Made by a program: the position numbers and the translations under genes. The notes beneath the pieces were generated by a model that saw nothing but the letters and a program-made list of their open reading frames with translations, did no database searches and had not been told where the DNA came from. Shown one piece after another: positions 16,844 through 24,330 of a stretch of DNA of 64,000 nucleotides. How positions within the stretch are numbered: position 1 is the stretch's first letter; the number at the start of each line of letters is the position of its first letter. Source of the DNA: Synechococcus sp. NOUM97013 (lineage in GTDB: Bacteria > Cyanobacteriota > Cyanobacteriia > PCC-6307 > Cyanobiaceae); assembly GCF_014279815.1 (NCBI RefSeq), contig NZ_CP047941.1, positions 744,001 to 808,000 of the forward strand, in the 5' to 3' direction.

Positions 16844-17283
16844 TCGCCCAATATAAAATCTACTTCTAAATCTAGAGCTTTCGCCCGAGTCTGTCTCACG
16901 ACTGAAATGATTCCGGCTTTATTCTGCTTGCATACAACTTTCTCTTGCTCTCGGCGCAAACACCAGCTTCTCGAGGCCACCACTCATTTGCCTCGCTTTG
17001 GCGCAATCTCATGCACGGTTTAAAGTCCTCTGCCCCTGCTTTGCTTTAAGGCTACGTAAGGACACGCCCACTGCTTGAGTGGATAAAGGTCAGACAATGT
17101 TGCCCTTGCTACCCAAAATCATGCCCAGCTAAGGCCATGACGCTGGAGCATCCCAAATCATTCCGGTGTAACAACAATACTGATTGTGCAGATACCATGA
17201 GCTTTATTTATTCAGAACAATCAAAAGAGGCAAGTTCTGGTGTGCGATACCAAAACCAGTGTCACTTCACCCTTAGCCTCTAC
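16844..17283. other. Non-coding stretch between the MRJP-like gene and the decayed precursor
   Basis: About 440 bases with frequent stops in all frames. It probably contains the promoter of the MRJP-like gene near its left edge. I see no RNA gene, repeat or terminator in it. Confidence 0.4.
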
Positions 17284-17505
17284 TTGTTAGAAGAGCAACT
17301 TAAAGCCTTCCTGGAAAAGGTGAAAGGGGTTGCCAGCCTTCAGATGCTCGGAGCCACTGCTAATTCTGATGCGGTCGTCGCCATTGTGAAAAAGGCTTGG
17401 TCTAGTTTTTCTGCTGATGATTTGTAGCTTGATTAAGCTGAGGTTTCTGATGACGAGCTGGAAGTGGAGGTTATCGTTGGCCGGCGTCCTGTGTGTCTAT
17501 TCTAA
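17284..17505 (+). pseudogene. Decayed Nif11/prochlorosin-type precursor peptide gene
   Basis: From a TTG at 17284 the frame reads L-L-E-E-Q-L-K-A-F-L-E-K-V-K, then N-S-D-A-V-V-A-I-V-K-K-A and S-F-S-A-D-D-L. This is clearly the same leader type as the intact precursor at 6217-6450. It then meets TAG (17425) and TAA (17434), and resumes in the same frame as A-E-V-S-D-D-E-L-E, the normal end of such leaders, before a relic core ending R-R-P-V-C-L-F. The normal Met start and the Gly-Gly site are lost. It is therefore a dead copy in the variable region. Confidence 0.75.
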
Positions 17506-17772
17506 AATTAATCCTGGCCTGAGTTTTCTGAACCACTAACAAATCAATCCTTTCGATCTTGCGTTTTACTCATCTTGCGGAGCATTGTTACTGGATACGG
17601 CCCGAATTGTCGGTTTCCATTCCCTCCAAGACTGGTTTTTTGAATTCTGCCCCTCTGTTGGTTCATGCGTACATGCGGCGTTCCCAGCTTTGCGCCTCTC
17701 CGAGAATTCGAATCAATCAAAATAATGCGGCTATGATCAAGCGGTGAGGTCTTTTGGGGTTGTTTCCACTCA

Positions 17773-18141
17773 ATGCGTAAATTTCTGGGTTTGCTTGCTG
17801 CCTCCAGCTTCGTCATTCTTCCTGTGAATGCTCACTCGCAAAAGGTGGCTTATGAGGAGGGTTGGGATGCTGGCTACTCTTATGGGTATGATGCTTCTCG
17901 GGCTTTCACAAATTGTTCACATTACGTGGATGACAACATTTCAAAGGAGGAGTTTTTGGATTCAATTGTCCCAATTAAATATCAAGAGGCTGAAAGCGAT
18001 CGTCGGAATTGGACGGTGATTATGGATCGTTGGGAAGACCGCCAGGAGGATAGTGAGTATGCAGAGTTTTATCGAACCTGCGCCGAAGCAGTGAAAGAGG
18101 CAGGCGAATGGGAATTGTCGCCTCGTCCTGGGGCAATCTAA
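17773..18141 (+). CDS. Secreted hypothetical protein (122 aa)
   Basis: M-R-K-F-L-G-L-L-A-A-S-S-F-V-I-L-P-V-N-A-H is a signal peptide. The mature protein is Tyr-, Asp- and Glu-rich (E-E-G-W-D-A-G-Y-S-Y-G-Y-D-A-S-R) with two Cys (T-N-C-S-H and R-T-C-A-E). No family recognised. It is followed 33 bases on by a convergent gene. Confidence 0.6.
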   Translation: MRKFLGLLAASSFVILPVNAHSQKVAYEEGWDAGYSYGYDASRAFTNCSHYVDDNISKEEFLDSIVPIKYQEAESDRRNWTVIMDRWEDRQEDSEYAEFYRTCAEAVKEAGEWELSPRPGAI

Positions 18142-18174
18142 GAGCGAGGTTCATGCGTCGATGTGCGTTGCGCT

Positions 18175-18630
18175 TCAGTGCACGCTTCCCGCAGTCTTGA
18201 AGTCGTTTTTGCCTCGATAACGGACCACGGCTCGACAATGCTCGATGTACTCCTCCGTGCTCATCCCGCCTTTGGCATCCGCAGTCTGGCGGCTCATGAT
18301 CTCGAAGTCACAGATCAAAGCTCCGCGGGTGTGTTTCACCATGGGGCAGCGTCTCGCTAATGCCAGCTGATCAGCCTCTTGGCTGGTGCTGAGGGTTGGG
18401 TTCTTGGTCTCTAGGAGAGATGCATTCATGGGTTGACCGTCGTAAGGGTCAATGCCGTCCGATTGGTGTGCTGCGGCATGAATCGCATCCATGGCGTCTT
18501 TCACCCGGTAGCTGCCGCCACGCTTGCGGTCGCGTTTGGTCACGGTCAACGCCTGGCGTTGCAGCCACTGTTTATAGATAAACGGTTTCAGCTCCATCCA
18601 GCTTGGTGGCGCATAGTCAGATGGAGTCAT
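18175..18630 (-). CDS. Hypothetical protein (151 aa)
   Basis: The start is taken at M-T-P-S-D-Y-A-P-P-S-W; M-S-P-P-I at 18657 is an alternative. The protein is soluble, with K-R-D-R-K-R-G-G-S-Y-R-V-K-D-A-M-D-A-I-H-A-A and a D-P-Y-D-G-Q-P-M motif. It ends with E-E-Y-I-E-H-C-R-A-V-V-R-Y-R-G. The D-P-Y-D-G segment is reminiscent of HNH-type nuclease neighbourhoods, but I cannot see a full HNH motif, so no function is assigned. Confidence 0.55.
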   Translation of the reverse strand: MTPSDYAPPSWMELKPFIYKQWLQRQALTVTKRDRKRGGSYRVKDAMDAIHAAAHQSDGIDPYDGQPMNASLLETKNPTLSTSQEADQLALARRCPMVKHTRGALICDFEIMSRQTADAKGGMSTEEYIEHCRAVVRYRGKNDFKTAGSVH

Positions 18631-18720
18631 GACTGACGAAACGATGGGTGGCGACATGCAAGGGTCTCGCCCACTTAGCACCCACGTCCATTAGAAGTGT
18701 GTAGAGGTTTCGCCGGCATC

Positions 18721-18930
18721 GTGCGCTTGCTGTATTTCGGGGCTGTTGTCTTTACGGCTGCTTGGTTGGTGGTGTTGTTGTGGCGCAAGTTTGTGGCACT
18801 GCGTCAGGTCAATGTGATTGTCGAGACCCCGGAACGGGCGCAACAGGTGAGTGCGCTCGAGCGAGCCTTTCGAGCCGAGGACGATCGTGATGATTCCTCG
18901 TCGGTCGATGAGGGCGGTCTCGCCGATTGA
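18721..18930 (+). CDS. Single-span membrane protein (69 aa)
   Basis: Starting at the GTG at 18721, the protein has one long hydrophobic helix (L-L-Y-F-G-A-V-V-F-T-A-A-W-L-V-V-L-L-W). A basic junction and a charged, Asp/Ser-rich cytoplasmic tail follow. An upstream ATG at 18697 would add eight residues. A terminator-like hairpin with a T-run follows at 19046. Function unknown. Confidence 0.5.
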   Translation: MRLLYFGAVVFTAAWLVVLLWRKFVALRQVNVIVETPERAQQVSALERAFRAEDDRDDSSSVDEGGLAD

Positions 18931-18978
18931 TCGCTTTCAGCTGGGTGGGACAGGACAGGTATTTCGACGCATGCCCTA

Positions 18979-18995
18979 TGTATCGCAGCGATACA
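18979..18995. repeat. Short perfect inverted repeat
   Basis: TGTATCG-CAG-CGATACA, a 7-bp stem with a 3-base loop. It could be an operator or a small RNA hairpin between the membrane-protein gene and the terminator. No protein binding can be inferred from sequence alone. Confidence 0.4.
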
Positions 18996-19045
18996 CAATG
19001 AAGGCATGAACTCCGGTGCGTCGGCGTTCAGACATTGGGGAAGCA

Positions 19046-19072
19046 AGGAGGGTGCGTCGCCCTCCTTTTTTT
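19046..19072 (+). terminator. Rho-independent terminator
   Basis: GGAGGG-TGCGTCG-CCCTCC followed by seven T on the plus strand. It lies about 115 bases past the stop of the gene at 18721-18930 and is the most likely end of that transcript. Confidence 0.8.
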
Positions 19073-19078
19073 ATGCGA

Positions 19079-19297
19079 TTAGCCGTTGTGCAGTTGGCTC
19101 AACAGTCGGGCGGCGAGTCCTCGCGAAATCCTGCGCTGCACCAAGAGGTCACAAATCCAGTCGAAGAGTGGGATCGCGTCAGTGGTGCTCAGACGTTGCT
19201 CGATGCCTTTCAGCTCCTGCACGGTTCTGCAACCCCGTAAGGCATCGATCAGTGTGTCTTCCTTGGGGCGTTCAGCCAGCAACTGGGTGGTCTTCAA
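19079..19297 (-). CDS. Small helical hypothetical protein (72 aa)
   Basis: The protein M-K-T-T-Q-L-L-A-E-R-P-K-E-D-T is all helical, with E-L-K-G-I-E-Q-R-L and a Leu/Arg-rich C-terminus (S-R-G-L-A-A-R-L-L-S-Q-L). Composition and codon pattern look genuine. No family recognised. Its stop codon lies just beyond the plus-strand terminator. Confidence 0.55.
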   Translation of the reverse strand: MKTTQLLAERPKEDTLIDALRGCRTVQELKGIEQRLSTTDAIPLFDWICDLLVQRRISRGLAARLLSQLHNG

Positions 19298-19432
19298 GTT
19301 GAGAACAGCCGGATCCCTTTGTCATGGCATCCCTCAGGGCTTCTTGTCACGCCTTGGGCGGACGCTTTGAAGGAAGCCTTTGGTTTCACATGCGGATCTC
19401 TGCGTTGTCCTGTGAATGCTTGGCCTTTTCCC

Positions 19433-20425
19433 TTATGAAAAGCTAGTGCTTTCAGTTTGGATCCCAAAAGCAATCTCCCAGTTTTCAAAGAAACCAAATG
19501 CTTCTCTGCGTGGATCGTTGCCGTCATAGCTCGATGCTTGAAGAAGTTCGTTTTCAGCACCGCTGATCAGCTGTGGCTGAGATACAAGTTGTTGAATGTT
19601 GATGTCCTGATAGGTGGTCATGCGGGCTTGATCCATGCTCACTGCAGCTTGGGGTTCGCTGAATTCACGTCTGCCAGTGATCGGGTCGTTCTCGACGCCC
19701 CAGATGGATTGCAATGCGATCAAGTCGGCATCGGAGAACCAGGTGTCCCATCCATCAGGGCTGATGTTGTAAGACATGACCGTGTCATCCGTTGTCCAGG
19801 CAGGGTTACTTGGATCATTGTTGGGATGTGAAAGGCCAAGCATGTGGCCGATCTCGTGCACGATCGTGTTGGCATCAAAGTCGCTCAGGGCAGCCAGGCC
19901 ATCGGTGTCTTTCCAGTACATATCCCAATATGCGCCACTGCCAAAGCCTTGCGGATTGACGCTGCCGACTACGTTTTCGCTCCACGTGCTTTGAGAGTCA
20001 AGGCTGTAAATATCCAAATCGCTATTGGTGAAGTCTTGGACCTCGTTGAAGTCGAGATCGATCAATGGATCTAGTCTTTGGAAGATGGAACGGATGAAAT
20101 CAGCCTCTTCTTGAGAGTGTCCAACGGATACACCTGAAGAGGCGTCATCGAAAAACAAATCTCCTTGGGGATTGTGAATGTAGTACTCCAGGGCTTCTCC
20201 ACTTCTCACTACAGCGTTCTGGGTGTGGTTGACGAAGGCTGCTTCCGTCAACATGTTGCTTGTTAGAGGTGCTCCTCCTCTGGCGTTCGCGCTTTGCGAC
20301 GTGGCCTGAAGGTCAATGTCTTCGGTGCCAAATCGACAAGCACTGCATTGACAACCACCTCGGGTTGTCTGATCGCCGGGCTGTTCGATCAGTCGTTCAA
20401 GATTGTCGGAAAGGTTGATTGCCAT
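19433..20425 (-). CDS. M10-type (serralysin/matrixin-like) zinc metalloprotease
   Basis: A 330-residue protein from M-A-I-N-L-S-D. The zinc site H-E-I-G-H-M-L-G-L-S-H falls at 190-200 (His190, Glu191, His194, His200), and the Met-turn V-M-S-Y is at 216-219. This is the metzincin layout of peptidase family M10. There is no Sec signal peptide, as in type I-secreted serralysins, but I see no Gly/Asp-rich RTX repeats after the catalytic domain. The N-terminal region has an odd Cys cluster (G-G-C-Q-C-S-A-C at 23-30), a possible pro-segment cysteine switch. A start at 20494 would add 23 residues. Confidence 0.85.
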   Translation of the reverse strand: MAINLSDNLERLIEQPGDQTTRGGCQCSACRFGTEDIDLQATSQSANARGGAPLTSNMLTEAAFVNHTQNAVVRSGEALEYYIHNPQGDLFFDDASSGVSVGHSQEEADFIRSIFQRLDPLIDLDFNEVQDFTNSDLDIYSLDSQSTWSENVVGSVNPQGFGSGAYWDMYWKDTDGLAALSDFDANTIVHEIGHMLGLSHPNNDPSNPAWTTDDTVMSYNISPDGWDTWFSDADLIALQSIWGVENDPITGRREFSEPQAAVSMDQARMTTYQDINIQQLVSQPQLISGAENELLQASSYDGNDPRREAFGFFENWEIAFGIQTESTSFS

Positions 20426-20521
20426 GCGCTTGGAGTTCAGGGATGTTGTCGTCGGGGACTTCCCTGTCGATGCACACACAATCCCAGCGATCAACAGCAG
20501 AGCTGATGATCTGCGTCATCT

Positions 20522-20547
20522 CACCCTGTGATCTTGCTCACAGGGTG
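20522..20547. repeat. 10-bp perfect inverted repeat upstream of the metalloprotease gene
   Basis: CACCCTGTGA-TCTTGC-TCACAGGGTG forms a perfect 10-bp stem with a 6-base spacer and no T-run on either strand. Its position about 97-122 bases before the metalloprotease start suits an operator or a 5' leader hairpin. Function inferred. Confidence 0.45.
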
Positions 20548-20625
20548 GGATTTGCTTAGTTGTGTCGATCATGTCTCGTTGGACAAGATTGGTTTGAGCT
20601 TGGGTTGAGCGATTGCTTCTGGCGC

Positions 20626-20835
20626 TTAAACCAGCCCTAAAGCCTTCATCACCTGCAGTCGGATTCCTCCAAGCCTGCTCCAGGCCTGAAGCGCTTGTTC
20701 CTTTGAGCTGTAAGGCCGCCAGTCGTTTTCGTTCATCCGTCGTTGCATGTGCTGTGCGACGCGCTGGGCCACCTGCACGTCACTCTGCGCTTTCAGGTGA
20801 AGCGTCTGACCATTGATCACATGCTCGGGAGCCAT
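20626..20835 (-). CDS. Small hypothetical protein (69 aa)
   Basis: M-A-P-E-H-V-I-N-G-Q-T-L-H-L-K-A-Q-S-D-V-Q-V-A-Q-R is followed by W-R-P-Y-S-S-K-E-Q-A-L-Q-A-W-S-R-L-G-G. It reads as a compact strand-helix protein with believable composition. No family recognised. Confidence 0.5.
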   Translation of the reverse strand: MAPEHVINGQTLHLKAQSDVQVAQRVAQHMQRRMNENDWRPYSSKEQALQAWSRLGGIRLQVMKALGLV

Positions 20836-20943
20836 GGGAACCCATTGCTCAGTTCATTCTGCAGGAGGACCGTGGTTGCCTCCAAACGCTGTGAAGACAG
20901 GCGGCCATCACGATCCCTTTGTTTCTGATGCCAGGCTCTCGCG

Positions 20944-21111
20944 ATGGAACCTTCTCAATCGGTCAGTTTGCTTCTGTTCATGGTCGGGCTGCTCAGCACG
21001 CTGACCGTTTTGTGGGTGGCCGCCAGACGAACTAATCAAGCTGAGCAGCAACGGGCTCGGATGAATCGCATGCGTCTGCGGCTGCATAGGCTGATTCAGG
21101 ACCGTTCGTGA
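20944..21111 (+). CDS. Small single-span membrane protein (55 aa)
   Basis: M-E-P-S-Q-S-V-S is followed by a hydrophobic helix (L-L-L-F-M-V-G-L-L-S-T-L-T-V-L-W-V) and a strongly basic helical tail (A-A-R-R-T-N-Q-A, then R-M-R-L-R-L-H-R-L). It has the layout of a small inner-membrane protein with a cytoplasmic basic tail. Function unknown. Confidence 0.55.
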   Translation: MEPSQSVSLLLFMVGLLSTLTVLWVAARRTNQAEQQRARMNRMRLRLHRLIQDRS

Positions 21112-21123
21112 TCTCTGGAATCG

Positions 21124-21219
21124 TTGAAGCTTCTCATCGTGGCTGCGGGTTTTCTGGCCTTTCTGGCGCTCACTCAGATGCTGGTGCGTCGCAGCATGGA
21201 CGATGGTCAGGGCGATTGA
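21124..21219 (+). CDS. Possible very small membrane protein (31 aa)
   Basis: From a TTG at 21124: L-K-L-L-I-V-A-A-G-F-L-A-F-L-A-L-T-Q-M-L, then a charged tail V-R-R-S-M-D-D-G-Q-G-D. It closely follows the 55-aa membrane protein on the same strand. The single helix and charged tail are believable, but the start codon is weak. Confidence 0.35.
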   Translation: MKLLIVAAGFLAFLALTQMLVRRSMDDGQGD

Positions 21220-21221
21220 GA

Positions 21222-21509
21222 TCAGCGTCGACCCATTCCGCGACCATTGCCAATCAGCCCCACATCAATCAGAAACCCGATTAACACCACTAGCAAACCG
21301 CTGAAGGATGCGATGCCTCCAAACGAAGCGTCGGCCCAGCAATAGCCCAGGGTGGTGGTCGGCAGCACCACCAGACCCAGCACCGGCAGGATCGGATTGG
21401 GGATCGCTAGATCGGCAAATGGCTGCAGCACAAATGCTGGGCTGAACAGCCACATCAGGATCAAGATCAGCCGCGGTGTGATCAGGCCGAGGAGTCCAAC
21501 AAGACACAT
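21222..21509 (-). CDS. Small integral membrane protein (95 aa)
   Basis: Three hydrophobic segments are visible: M-C-L-V-G-L-L-G-L-I-T-P-R-L-I-L-I-L-M-W-L-F, then L-P-V-L-G-L-V-V-L-P-T-T-T-L-G-Y, then G-L-L-V-V-L-I-G-F-L-I-D-V-G. The P-R-L-x-L-x-x-x-W-L-F opening recurs in small uncharacterised membrane proteins of cyanobacteria and actinobacteria. The tail is basic (G-R-G-M-G-R-R). Function unknown. Confidence 0.65.
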   Translation of the reverse strand: MCLVGLLGLITPRLILILMWLFSPAFVLQPFADLAIPNPILPVLGLVVLPTTTLGYCWADASFGGIASFSGLLVVLIGFLIDVGLIGNGRGMGRR

Positions 21510-21561
21510 CAGTGCGGTCCCGTCACTGTCAGTGTTGTAGCCACATCACCTCACCAGCAGG

Positions 21562-22827
21562 TCACGCCTTGATCGGTCGAAAGGCGGTTTCCCTGGTGAA
21601 TCCCGCGATCGTGATCAAGGTGATCAATCCGCTCGCGGCCACCCAGGCTCCCGGCAGCAACGGGTTTCCGGTTGTCGCGATCAACCAGGTGGCGATCAGC
21701 GGTGTTGTGCCTCCGAAGTAGCCCTCAGCCACGTTGAAAGCAACAGCAAGCCCTGTGCATCGAACCGCTGCCGGCATCAATTCCACATTGGCTGGATTTT
21801 TGCCTCCTGCCAGCAATGCCACCGCGAGGGTCAAACCCAGTTCTCCGCGCCACACCTGCTGAGGATCGCCGCTGTGCAACAGCCCGAAGAACGGAAGGGC
21901 GCCGAAACAAAGCAGCGATGCACCGGTGATCAGCATCGGTTTACGGCCGATCCGGTCGGACAGCCAGGCAGCGATCGGAAACAGCACCAGCAGGACGACC
22001 ATCACACTGGTGTTCAAGCTCAAGGAGGAGGACTGGCTGAAATGGTCAATGTCCTCCAGGTAGCTGACGGCGTAGACGAAGGCGGCGTAATAGCCAACGC
22101 TGCTGCCGATGTTCAAGGCCATCACTCTCAGAACCTGGAGCCGATAGCGACCGAAGGTCTCTCGAACAGGTGCTTCTGACGTCGATTCGACTCCATCGGA
22201 GCCGATCCCGTGCCGGAGCAGAACGCCGGTTAGGGCGACGAGGGCTCCAAACAGAAAAGGAATCCGCCACCCCCATTGCTCCAATTGCTCCGCGCTCAAG
22301 GTGTGAGCGAGCAGATCACCGATGCCTGAACCCAACAGCATCCCTGCCACGGATCCCCACAGCCCCCAGATGGCAAACACGCCACGTTTGCGATCCGGTG
22401 CTCGTTCCGTCAGGAAAATGACCGAACTGGTGTATTCACCTCCAACGGAGACACCCTGAATGAGGCGCAGCAACACGACGATGATTGGCGCTGCAATCCC
22501 GATCTGACGGTGGGTGGGCAGCAGTCCCATCAGCACAGTGGGGATCGCCATGGCCATCACCGACAGCTGCAGTGCTTTGCGCCGTCCGACACGATCGCCG
22601 ATGCGTCCGAACAGCAATCCCCCCAAGGGGCGCACCAGAAACCCCGCGGCAAAGGCCCCGAAGGCGCCAATGAGTGATGCCGTCGGATTGGACGAGGGGA
22701 AAAACAGCCGTCCGATCACTGTGGCGAAATAGCCATACACCGCGAAGTCGTACCACTCCATGACGTTGCCGATCAGCCCGGCCAAAATCACGCGTGTGGT
22801 GTTGCGTGGCGTTGAAAGGGTCGTCAT
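21562..22827 (-). CDS. MFS transporter, metabolite:H+ symporter (ProP-like) family
   Basis: A 421-residue, 12-helix transporter. The opening G-L-I-G-N-V-M-E-W-Y-D-F-A-V-Y-G-Y mirrors ProP/KgtP-type metabolite:H+ symporters. G-R-I-G-D-R-V-G-R-R-K-A (loop 2-3) and S-D-R-I-G-R-K-P-M (loop 8-9) are the MFS signature loops; R-L-I-Q-G-V-S-V-G-G-E-Y lies in helix 4. Substrates of the family are organic acids or osmolytes such as proline and betaine; which one applies here cannot be read from the sequence. Confidence 0.9.
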   Translation of the reverse strand: MTTLSTPRNTTRVILAGLIGNVMEWYDFAVYGYFATVIGRLFFPSSNPTASLIGAFGAFAAGFLVRPLGGLLFGRIGDRVGRRKALQLSVMAMAIPTVLMGLLPTHRQIGIAAPIIVVLLRLIQGVSVGGEYTSSVIFLTERAPDRKRGVFAIWGLWGSVAGMLLGSGIGDLLAHTLSAEQLEQWGWRIPFLFGALVALTGVLLRHGIGSDGVESTSEAPVRETFGRYRLQVLRVMALNIGSSVGYYAAFVYAVSYLEDIDHFSQSSSLSLNTSVMVVLLVLFPIAAWLSDRIGRKPMLITGASLLCFGALPFFGLLHSGDPQQVWRGELGLTLAVALLAGGKNPANVELMPAAVRCTGLAVAFNVAEGYFGGTTPLIATWLIATTGNPLLPGAWVAASGLITLITIAGFTRETAFRPIKA

Positions 22828-22866
22828 CGTCTGGCGCAGATCAGGGAGCAGAAAGCGCAGGTGGGG

Positions 22867-23529
22867 TTACTGCGGCTGATCAGAAATCTCATGCAAGCGG
22901 TCGATCAGCAAGTCGACATCCGTGTCGATGCCGCCGTCTTCCGCCCAGGCTTCGGGCACATGACGTGCTTGCACCAGGTCGTTGAGCTTGGACGCATTGC
23001 GGCGTTGCAGCATCGCGGCAGTGCTGCTTCGTTCTGTCGCAGGGCTCTGGTCCATCGGCGTAGCGCGGTTAGGGAGGTCACCGATCAGATGACAGGACAG
23101 ACGTCGCCGATGGGGGGATGCACGGTGCTCCCATAAGTACACCGCTTGCCAGGTGCCTAACAGCAGTTGGCCCTCCACCACACTCAAGCTCATGGTTTGC
23201 GTGGTGAGCGCCGTGCGGATATGGGCGGGCATGTCGTCATCGCCCTCGTCGTCATGCAGGTAGCGCCGTCGGCGTCCATCCGCATCCGCAGGGCCAAAAC
23301 CATCCTGGGGAACCACAGCATCCATCCATGCGGCTAAATCCTTCAACACCCTGGGATCGGCGTTCTCGTTGATCGTGAGGCTGCAACTGGTGTGCAGGCA
23401 GGTGAGATGGATCACGCCATGGCTCAACCCCGCATCACGGATGAGTTGGTTGAGTTGGTGATTCAGTGGGGTGAATCCTGGGCCATCGGTGCAGATCTCC
23501 AATCGCGTCAGCAGCTGATCCAGCGCCAT
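22867..23529 (-). CDS. YjbQ/UPF0047 family protein with C-terminal extension
   Basis: From M-A-L-D-Q-L-L (ATG at 23529) about 220 residues. The first ~150 match the YjbQ fold: H-L-T-C-L-H-T-S-C-S-L-T-I-N-E-N-A-D-P, then D-D-D-M-P-A-H-I-R-T-A-L, then L-L-L-G-T-W-Q-A-V-Y-L-W-E-H. The family is annotated as secondary thiamine-phosphate synthase, but its physiological role is unsettled. The usual length is about 140 aa, so the ~70-residue helical tail is extra. It overlaps no neighbour from this start. Confidence 0.85.
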   Translation of the reverse strand: MALDQLLTRLEICTDGPGFTPLNHQLNQLIRDAGLSHGVIHLTCLHTSCSLTINENADPRVLKDLAAWMDAVVPQDGFGPADADGRRRRYLHDDEGDDDMPAHIRTALTTQTMSLSVVEGQLLLGTWQAVYLWEHRASPHRRRLSCHLIGDLPNRATPMDQSPATERSSTAAMLQRRNASKLNDLVQARHVPEAWAEDGGIDTDVDLLIDRLHEISDQPQ

Positions 23530-23557
23530 CCCCAGGGCTCCACCCACTGATGACTCT

Positions 23558-24301
23558 CTAGCGCTGTTCGGAGGGCAATGGAATCGGTTCACCCACGGTG
23601 GGTGTCACCAACGCGCAATCATCCGCTGGCTCTGCTGAGGCTTGCGGCGCATCGCCTCCATCGAGGAGACGACTGATCAAGCCACTGAAGCGCACATCAC
23701 CGCCGGTGGTGCTGGCCAACACGGTTGTGGGTCGAAATTGCTTGATCAACGCAGGCATCACCGTGGCACCTGTGATGAACGATCCAACCAGCGGCAAGCC
23801 AAGATCGACAACCGGTGTGATCACTGTGTCGACCTTGCGCGACAGCAGCTCAGGATCGAGCACTCCATGGGGCTCCAGATACAGCGAGCCACCTGGCCAA
23901 TCCAAGAGGTAACCGTTTTCCACCATCGGAACGGCAGCGCCAGCGGTGGCACGCACGCTGAGATCACCAACGCGATGGGTTTCACCGGGGCGCAGTGTGT
24001 TGATGCGTTGGAAGCCCAACCGCTGAACCACCTTCCCTGCAGCTGCTGAGCCCACAACGGGGACGTTTTTGTCCAGGGTCCGTAGGGTGTCGGGATGGCT
24101 GTGGTCCGGCAGCCCTTGGGTGAGCAGGAGCAGATCGAGGTCCTCAGGGACGGGTTGATCCTGGGGTAGCTCTCCTTTGAGCAGCCAAGCGCCCGGTGGA
24201 AACACCAAAGGACCGGTCAACCATGGGTCGACGAGGATGCGTCGCCCCCCCAACTCCAGCAACCAACCGTTGGCGCCGTAGTACGTGGCTTGATCGGACA
24301 T
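23558..24301 (-). CDS. Metallo-beta-lactamase-fold protein with degenerate metal motif
   Basis: From M-S-D-Q-A-T-Y-Y-G-A-N-G-W-L (ATG at 24301), 247 residues. The opening E-L-G-G-R-R-I-L-V-D-P-W-L and the D-L-L-L-L-T-Q-G-L-P-D-H-S-H segment are those of MBL-fold hydrolases. The usual H-x-H-x-D-H motif is reduced to Q-G-L-P-D-H, so the first two His ligands are missing. Either metal binding is altered or the protein is non-enzymatic. Substrate unknown. It follows the EamA-type transporter gene on the same strand. Confidence 0.75.
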   Translation of the reverse strand: MSDQATYYGANGWLLELGGRRILVDPWLTGPLVFPPGAWLLKGELPQDQPVPEDLDLLLLTQGLPDHSHPDTLRTLDKNVPVVGSAAAGKVVQRLGFQRINTLRPGETHRVGDLSVRATAGAAVPMVENGYLLDWPGGSLYLEPHGVLDPELLSRKVDTVITPVVDLGLPLVGSFITGATVMPALIKQFRPTTVLASTTGGDVRFSGLISRLLDGGDAPQASAEPADDCALVTPTVGEPIPLPSEQR

Positions 24302-24330
24302 CTCGGTTGCATCAATCCCGCAGACCGTAG

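Noticed and set aside
19294-19440. Short frame in the gap before the metalloprotease
   Set aside because: A 40-aa plus frame (M-A-S-L-R-A-S-C) has no ribosome site and irregular composition; not supported.
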